Assembly: GCA_001438985.1 (NCBI GenBank) | Contig: LIAZ01000021.1 | Span: forward strand, 1-10,825 | Reading direction: 5' to 3' | From: Acidimicrobium sp. BACL17 MAG-120823-bin42 | GTDB lineage: Bacteria > Actinomycetota > Acidimicrobiia > Acidimicrobiales > Ilumatobacteraceae | Length of the DNA stretch: 10,825 bases | Shown: one piece after another, positions 5,887 to 10,825 of the stretch | Layout: each line of letters starts with the position of its first letter | How positions within the stretch are numbered: position 1 is the stretch's first letter | Notes under the pieces: model-generated | What the model was told of the DNA's origin: nothing | Seen by the model: the letters and a program-made list of their open reading frames with translations, nothing else | The model's database searches: none | Position numbers and translations under genes: made by a program

Positions 5887-6702
5887 ATGTCGTTTTATTC
5901 CAAACTCGATGCCGCGTGGGCAACATCACAATCTGCTTTATGTGTTGGTCTCGATCCCGACATCAGCAAACTTCCCCAACACCTACAAATTGATCCACTC
6001 GGAATTCAGAAGTTTTGCATCGACATCGTTGATGCCACCGCAGATGTGGTGTGCGCATTTAAGCCACAGATTGCCTACTTTGCAGCAGTTGGCGCAGAGT
6101 CGCAGTTGCAAGCAGTGTGCGACCACATTCGAACGCAGTACCCGCACATCGTCCTCATCCTCGATGCTAAGCGTGGCGATATCGGCGATACCGCAGCGTT
6201 GTATGCCAAAGAAGCATTTTCTCGCTATCAAGCAGACGCAGTCACCGTTAACCCATACCTTGGCACCGACTCACTCGTGCCATTTCTGACAACACCAAAC
6301 AAAGGAACCATCGTGTTATGCCGCACGTCAAATGCTGGCAGCAGCGAATTTCAAACCCGTATCGTTAATGGAACATCGTTGTATAAACACGTTGCTATCG
6401 CAGCGGCATCAAAGTGGCGCGACATTGGCGACACCGCTCTTGTCATGGGTGCAACATTTCCTAAAGAACTGGCCGAAGTTCGCTCCATTGTCGGAAATAT
6501 GCCACTGCTCGTTCCTGGAATTGGCGCCCAGGGCGGAGACATCACCTCAGTTGTTCGCGCTGGTCGCGATGAAGCAGGCACTGGGCTTGTGATCAATTCG
6601 TCGCGTGCAGTGTTATATGCGGGCAATGATCTCGACTTCGCCCAAGCAAGTCGTCGTGTCGCAGTTGCCACACGAGATGAAATTCGCGCCGCAAACAACT
6701 AG
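5887..6702 (+). CDS. pyrF: Orotidine 5'-phosphate decarboxylase (type 2)
   Basis: The 271-residue enzyme decarboxylates OMP to UMP, the last step of pyrimidine synthesis. It is the longer type-2 form common in actinobacteria. Visible motifs are GLDPD (21-25), FKPQIAYF with Lys59, the catalytic DAKRGDIGDT (93-102, holding Asp93, Lys95 and Asp98), and the phosphate-binding LVPGIGAQGGD region near the C-terminus. ATG 5887 starts 7 nt after the ferredoxin stop without a recognisable ribosome site, suggesting translational coupling. In many actinobacteria pyrF is followed by mihF and gmk; here it is followed by an SCP2-domain gene instead. Confidence 0.95.
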   Translation: MSFYSKLDAAWATSQSALCVGLDPDISKLPQHLQIDPLGIQKFCIDIVDATADVVCAFKPQIAYFAAVGAESQLQAVCDHIRTQYPHIVLILDAKRGDIGDTAALYAKEAFSRYQADAVTVNPYLGTDSLVPFLTTPNKGTIVLCRTSNAGSSEFQTRIVNGTSLYKHVAIAAASKWRDIGDTALVMGATFPKELAEVRSIVGNMPLLVPGIGAQGGDITSVVRAGRDEAGTGLVINSSRAVLYAGNDLDFAQASRRVAVATRDEIRAANN

Positions 6703-6712
6703 CCTGCACCAC

Positions 6713-7126
6713 GTGCCAAATCCCTTTTTATCCCCCGAATGGATTGCTGAAGCTCGAGTTATTCGCGCAAAGTACGAAGACCGCGCACCAAAGATTCCTG
6801 TTTCTATCCGCATGAATCAAGTGGTGAAGAACGTCCCATTTGGCGATGGCATCATCAACAGCCACATCGACACATCATCGGGCGAATTGGTGATGGATCT
6901 TGGCCACCTCGACTCTCCCGACCTCACGGTCACCACCGACTACGCGACGGCTCGCGCCATCTTCCTCGAGCAAGATCCACAAGCCGGCATGCAGGCATTT
7001 CTTTCGGGCAAAGTGAAGGTCGAAGGCGACATGACAAAAATGATGCAGATGCAAATTGCAATGCCAAAAGACGACTTAGCGGTTCAGGTTGCGGCCGAAA
7101 TTATGGCCATTACCTCAAGCCTTTAA
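6713..7126 (+). CDS. SCP2 sterol-carrier domain protein
   Basis: The product resembles bacterial SCP2-domain proteins of about 130 residues, which have a hydrophobic cavity for lipids or acyl compounds. The segment from the TTDYATARAIF stretch through GMQAFLSGKVKVEGDMTKMM is characteristic. GTG 6713 gives a 137-residue protein beginning MPNPFLSPEWI, the usual N-terminus for this group, and lies 10 nt after the pyrF stop. ATG 6677 is also in frame but would overlap pyrF by 26 nt and add 12 residues without family character; no ribosome site distinguishes the two. The stop TAA overlaps the stop codon of the convergent MFS gene in the shared bases TTAA. The ligand cannot be inferred. Confidence 0.85.
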   Translation: MPNPFLSPEWIAEARVIRAKYEDRAPKIPVSIRMNQVVKNVPFGDGIINSHIDTSSGELVMDLGHLDSPDLTVTTDYATARAIFLEQDPQAGMQAFLSGKVKVEGDMTKMMQMQIAMPKDDLAVQVAAEIMAITSSL

Positions 7127-8598
7127 CGCGAACTTGATCGCACCAGGCTGCCGGTAAGCACGGCTGCAGCAGCACACACCGCCCCAACCACAAGGGCGTA
7201 CGAATAGCTGGTTACTTTGCCGCTGCTTTCCGTTATGTCGTGCACAGCAATCATCAACGCGCCACCCAACACTGCACCCATTTGCGACATCAGTTGTTGC
7301 ATTGCACTTGCAACGCCCATGTCGCTTTCTTTCACCGACGCCGCCAGCAACGATGTCAGCGAGGGCGCGGCGATGCCCATACCAAAACCGGTGAGCGACA
7401 AACCCAACACCACAAGCCAATCGCTGTTGGGCGAATTCACCATGATCAACGCCACCATGGCAAGCAAAATCATGAAGGCACCGAGCATCCCGGTTTTTCG
7501 TTCACCTAATCGGCCCACAAAATATCCCGCGAACGGAGCAATTAATGAAAATGTCAACGGTCGAGAAATAATCAGCCACCCAACGTGTGAAGGTGTGTAT
7601 CCAAGTCCGTTTTCAAGCATTTGTGGGACCAGCAGGAAGCTACCCATGTACGACATGTTCATCAGTCCTTGCGTCACAACGGGGAAAGCGACGTTGCGAG
7701 TCTTTAACCATTTCACGGGCATCAGCGGATCGGATGCACGTAACTCCACTTGATAGAAAGCCAACAGCGCAGCAATTCCTGCAACACCTGCGCCAAGTGT
7801 GGACACGCTCGACCAGCCCCATGAATTGCCACGATTAATCGCAAGCAATATCAACACTGCGCCGGCGCCCAGAGTTACCGAACCCTTCACATCAAACCGC
7901 ACGTTGTCACGACGATCGGTTTCGGGAAGCAAACGAAATGAAAAGAATGCACCCAACAAACTCAATGGAGCTTGCACGAAGAATATGACTCTCCATCCAA
8001 ATGCTTCAACCAATGGCGCACCAGCAACAACACCAATCACCGGTGCTCCTGCAGTAACGAAACTCCAGTAACCCAAAGGCCGCACGCGTTCGTGAGCTTT
8101 AAACATGCGGTTGATATAGGCCATTGCCGCCGGGCCAGTAGCCGAACCTGCTGCAGCACTCAGTGTGCGAAAGGCAATCAGCGAAATGTCGTTCCATGCA
8201 AACGCGCTGACCAAGGAAAACAGTGCTGCACCTACTAAGCCATACACAAACACACGCTTATGGCCCCACAAATCGCCAGCCTTACCAAACGCTGGCCCAA
8301 CTACTCCAAACGCAAGTAACGGCCCGGTGATCGTCCAGCTCATCATGCTCACCGTGCTACCCAGATCATCGGCCACCGTCTTCAGTGACACCACAAGCAA
8401 CGTGATGGTAAAACTGACGGTAAACACACTTGCAAGCAAGATCCCTAAGGTGGCTTTACGGTGCGTGAGTCGAGCCCGTGTTTTGATTCGGTGCTTCATC
8501 AACTGCGACCACGGGATTACCGAGATTTCATCAACGCCACCTGAGTCGATGACCCCTGCTTCATCGTCGGCAGATTGCGGAAGGATTTCCTTTGTCAT
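7123..8598 (-). CDS. Major facilitator superfamily exporter, DHA2 (EmrB/QacA-like)
   Basis: This 491-residue multi-spanning membrane protein resembles proton-driven drug exporters of the 14-helix DHA2 group. A cytoplasmic tail of about 48 residues precedes the first membrane segment (about 49-72). Motif A is present as GKAGDLWGHKR (105-115). The exporter signature motif C region runs from GAPVIGVVAGAP (about 174-185) into GWRVIFF. The substrate is not predictable. The ATG at 8598 lies 6 nt after the stop of the PASTA protein gene on the same strand, so the two are probably one transcript with coupled translation. The N-terminal tail is unusually long and acidic; ATG 8499 (residue 34) is an alternative start that would remove most of it. 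Confidence 0.9.
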   Translation of the reverse strand: MTKEILPQSADDEAGVIDSGGVDEISVIPWSQLMKHRIKTRARLTHRKATLGILLASVFTVSFTITLLVVSLKTVADDLGSTVSMMSWTITGPLLAFGVVGPAFGKAGDLWGHKRVFVYGLVGAALFSLVSAFAWNDISLIAFRTLSAAAGSATGPAAMAYINRMFKAHERVRPLGYWSFVTAGAPVIGVVAGAPLVEAFGWRVIFFVQAPLSLLGAFFSFRLLPETDRRDNVRFDVKGSVTLGAGAVLILLAINRGNSWGWSSVSTLGAGVAGIAALLAFYQVELRASDPLMPVKWLKTRNVAFPVVTQGLMNMSYMGSFLLVPQMLENGLGYTPSHVGWLIISRPLTFSLIAPFAGYFVGRLGERKTGMLGAFMILLAMVALIMVNSPNSDWLVVLGLSLTGFGMGIAAPSLTSLLAASVKESDMGVASAMQQLMSQMGAVLGGALMIAVHDITESSGKVTSYSYALVVGAVCAAAAVLTGSLVRSSSR

Positions 8599-8604
8599 CG
8601 GAAA

Positions 8605-10575
8605 CTACGGAAACACAAGATCTACTGTGGCCCCGCGCGCAACCATGGTTCTGTTTTTTACTGACTTTCCTGCAATCACTGCTTGCTTCAATTTTCCGGA
8701 CTGGTTTCCAGTGATTGCGCCAACCACAAAACCGGCCTCTTCGAGCCGCGCCTTTACGGTGTCAAGACGATTGCCCACAACGTAGGGCAACTCGACTAGG
8801 TCTGGTCCAAGTGAAATTGAATATGCAATTTCCGTACCACGAGCAACTTGTTCACCAGGAATTGGCGACTGGGCACCAATTAAACCTCTGTCGGCACCAT
8901 TGCTTTTTGCTGCAGGGGTTTCAAGCAGTGCCAATTGCAAATCTGCAACAAGCTTCTGCGCATCCTCAAGTTTGAGCCCGACAAGTGTTGGAACTTGGCG
9001 AAGTGCTGGACCAACCGAGACCAGCACATCAACAGCAGTGCCACGCAGCAACTGGTCGCCGGGATTAAGACCTGGTTGTTCGGGAACACTCCACCCCATC
9101 ACGACGCCTGCTGGGATTTCTTCACTGTTTGTCTCGCGCGCAGTGACAACAAGACCAAGCGCTGTCAACTGATCTAACGCCGATTGCGCATCAACACCTG
9201 CAATGTCGGGCAACGTTGCAAAGTTTGGACCTTCCGAAACAACGATGGTGAGCGTTTTACCTTCTTGAAGATCGGTTCCTTCACTTGGTTCGGTACGAAC
9301 TACCGAGCCTGCAGGAATGTCGTCGTTGCGTTCTGTCACAATCACAACAGTCCAACCATTTGGCGCAATCACATTGCGTGCTTCGCCTTCGATCACTCCT
9401 GCAAGTGGCGGAACCGTGTGCGTGGGTTTGACGACAAATCGGAAACCAATCACGCCAGCGACGAGCAGTGCAATGACTGCACCGATTACCCATATCCGTT
9501 TGTGTCGGCGCTCTTCGCTTTCCGAAACAATGACGATTGGCTCATCCTTTGTTGCATCTTTGATCACCATGGTCGACGTCGTTGCGCTAGTAGTTGGATT
9601 AATTGGGCGCGTTACGTCTTGTGTTACGTCAATTTTTGGTCGAGTGATTTCGCCCGTATGCTCTGCTTCTTTTTGCTCAATCACTGCAGCAAACGATGCT
9701 GCCGCTAGCGGTTCGATTGGGGTTGGCAATGGCATCTTTTCTGCAATTCCTGCCAACGCTTTTCCAAACTCAAGTGCACTAAAGCGTTCGCGTGCATCTG
9801 GTCTGCCTGCACGCTCGAGCGGTGCAGCAATTGGTCCTAAATCTGCAGATACCGGCAGCAGTTTGCCCACGCGATTGGCCAGCGTGATTGCTGCTGTCTC
9901 TCCCACAAATGGAACCGCACCGGTAATTGTTTCAAGCAACGTCACTGCCAGTGAGTACACATCGCTTTGCGGCGAAGGTTGTTCTCCTGAAGCAATTTCT
10001 GGTGCTGCGTAATTTGCTTGCTCCACACTGAGTTGTTGTGCATCAACCATCCGCTTCAAGCCAAGGCCAGCAAGCCGCACTCGTCCGTCGTCTCCTAGGA
10101 AAATGTTTGCCGGACGCACATCACCATGTACCCAGCCTTTGCCGTGCAGGAAGTGCAGGGCTCGGCACACGTCCAAGCCAGCAACGAGTGCCTGTGATGG
10201 TGTTAAGCGCCTGCCACGATCAAGGATCTGGCGCAGAGTGCCACCCTGATAGCTCTCGAGGGCGGTAAATACGTATTGAGTGCCAGCAATGCTCTCGGTG
10301 CCCCAGTCCTCAATGAGGGCCAGCGACGCATGCGCCAACCCGGCAAGCAGCTGCGTTTGGCGCTTGAACAATTCGACGCCGTCAGAGGCGGTGAGCACCC
10401 CGGCATCTAGATCGACGAGCGACTCAGCAGCAGAGACGCGCAGGACCAGCCGCTTACGCGAGCGGATATCTGTTGCTTCGAACACATCGGAGTTTCCAGT
10501 GCCACTTCCAAGCGGTGCATCGATGCGGTATCGGTGCGCCAGCACGGCACCGATGAGCGAATTGGTTTCTGTCAT
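8605..10575 (-). CDS. Membrane PASTA-repeat protein with a degenerate Ser/Thr kinase domain (predicted pseudokinase)
   Basis: The 656-residue protein has the architecture of an actinobacterial PknB/Stk sensor kinase. It has a cytoplasmic kinase fold (about 10-280), a Thr/Pro-rich linker, one membrane helix (about 361-380) and four extracellular PASTA repeats (about 385-450, 453-523, 526-591, 593-656), which in relatives bind peptidoglycan fragments. The glycine loop (GSGTG, 23-27), HGD (150-152), Asn157, APE (191-193) and Asp205 remain. However, the beta-3 lysine is Arg46, the alpha-C glutamate is Gln73, the catalytic-loop lysine is Arg154 and DFG is GLG (170-172). These losses predict weak or no phosphotransfer. 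Start ATG 10575 puts the kinase fold near the N-terminus as in relatives. ATG 10608, 11 residues upstream, is possible; neither has a good ribosome site. The gene precedes and probably is coupled to the MFS exporter gene. Confidence 0.9.
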   Translation of the reverse strand: MTETNSLIGAVLAHRYRIDAPLGSGTGNSDVFEATDIRSRKRLVLRVSAAESLVDLDAGVLTASDGVELFKRQTQLLAGLAHASLALIEDWGTESIAGTQYVFTALESYQGGTLRQILDRGRRLTPSQALVAGLDVCRALHFLHGKGWVHGDVRPANIFLGDDGRVRLAGLGLKRMVDAQQLSVEQANYAAPEIASGEQPSPQSDVYSLAVTLLETITGAVPFVGETAAITLANRVGKLLPVSADLGPIAAPLERAGRPDARERFSALEFGKALAGIAEKMPLPTPIEPLAAASFAAVIEQKEAEHTGEITRPKIDVTQDVTRPINPTTSATTSTMVIKDATKDEPIVIVSESEERRHKRIWVIGAVIALLVAGVIGFRFVVKPTHTVPPLAGVIEGEARNVIAPNGWTVVIVTERNDDIPAGSVVRTEPSEGTDLQEGKTLTIVVSEGPNFATLPDIAGVDAQSALDQLTALGLVVTARETNSEEIPAGVVMGWSVPEQPGLNPGDQLLRGTAVDVLVSVGPALRQVPTLVGLKLEDAQKLVADLQLALLETPAAKSNGADRGLIGAQSPIPGEQVARGTEIAYSISLGPDLVELPYVVGNRLDTVKARLEEAGFVVGAITGNQSGKLKQAVIAGKSVKNRTMVARGATVDLVFP

Positions 10576-10639
10576 GTGCTTCAAACTTAGTCGTTTTACC
10601 TTCAGCATGAACAGCCGACATCACTGTAAATCGGCGAGA

Positions 10640-10825
10640 ATGGAGGACATGAGGCTTGATCCAAAACTCTTACTTGCAAGCATGGGAATATCAGCTGGCT
10701 TGGTGTTATTCATTGCAGGCTTCAACGTTGGACTCACAGGTCGCGAGGCAACAAACCTCCCCGACGCGATTGAAGCAATTTCACCTGGTGAAGGCGAACG
10801 CGTGTTACGACAATCACAAGTGATT
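10640..10825 (+). CDS. Unrecognised membrane-anchored protein, N-terminal part (partial)
   Basis: The frame is open from here to the right edge. From ATG 10649 the product begins MRLDPKLLLASMGISAGLVL, a short positively charged start followed by one hydrophobic helix (about residues 6-27) and then a polar region. This fits an uncleaved membrane anchor or signal peptide with the remainder outside the cell. Two in-frame ATGs compete: 10640, with only a weak GGCGAG upstream, and 10649, which has GGAGG at 10642-10646 but only 2 nt of spacing. A third ATG at 10607 would reach into the start region of the divergent pseudokinase gene. I do not recognise the family. It is divergent from the PASTA protein gene, so shared regulation is possible. 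Confidence 0.7.
   Translation, partial: MEDMRLDPKLLLASMGISAGLVLFIAGFNVGLTGREATNLPDAIEAISPGEGERVLRQSQVI

Noticed and set aside
6605..6712. Upstream extension of the SCP2 gene to ATG 6605
   Set aside because: The added residues overlap the pyrF C-terminus and are not family-like; 6713 (or 6677) is the better start.
8165..8785. A 206-codon plus-strand open frame opposite the MFS and PASTA genes
   Set aside because: It is the complement of two clear genes, with low-complexity composition and no recognisable motif.
8605..9410. Possible DNA tandem repeat in the PASTA region
   Set aside because: The four repeats are protein-level domain repeats with diverged DNA; no direct nucleotide repeat was seen.
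9317..10012. A 231-codon plus-strand open frame opposite the PASTA protein
   Set aside because: Its Ser/Thr/Ala-rich translation is the usual mirror of a coding strand; the minus strand carries the clear kinase and PASTA motifs.
1..10825. Mobile elements, CRISPR arrays, tRNA or rRNA genes
   Set aside because: No transposase or integrase motifs, terminal repeats, regularly spaced repeats or structural RNA signatures were found on either strand.

Overview
This 10.8 kb window looks like a chromosomal piece of a compact, mid-GC actinobacterium. The clues are a type-2 (actinobacterial) PyrF, an actinobacterial LeuA, a membrane protein with a kinase fold and PASTA repeats, an SCP2-type sterol-carrier protein and a single-cluster ferredoxin. 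A freshwater or marine Acidimicrobiia-like lineage would fit, but that is an inference. No mobile element, CRISPR array, tRNA or rRNA is visible. Genes are packed tightly: the longest gap is the 146-nt leuA leader, convergent pairs abut or overlap, and most genes lack a clear Shine-Dalgarno sequence.

Layout. (1) 1-117 is the 3' end of leuD (+). (2) 221-799 is a beta-carbonic anhydrase (+) with a strong promoter and a 9-bp inverted repeat over its -10 box. (3) 800-2029 is a DEAD-box RNA helicase (-), whose stop codon touches that of the carbonic anhydrase. (4) 2126-3819 (+) is an unrecognised 68-residue protein overlapping a homospermidine synthase by 4 nt. (5) 3844-7126 (+) is a biosynthetic run: an 11-codon Leu-rich leader peptide, a hairpin and an intrinsic terminator (a leucine attenuator), then leuA, a small ferredoxin, pyrF and an SCP2-domain protein. 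(6) 10575-7123 (-) is a two-gene unit: a PASTA-repeat membrane protein whose kinase domain has lost key catalytic residues, then an MFS exporter. (7) 10640 to the right edge (+) is the start of an unrecognised membrane-anchored protein, divergent from the pseudokinase.

How the genes work together. leuD and leuA both serve leucine synthesis but are separated by unrelated genes; leuA appears controlled by ribosome-mediated attenuation. The genes behind leuA are close enough to be co-transcribed and so may follow leucine supply. The PASTA protein and the exporter form a plausible envelope-sensing and transport pair. The most noteworthy items are the leuA attenuator, the predicted PASTA pseudokinase, and the small unknown protein translationally coupled to homospermidine synthase.
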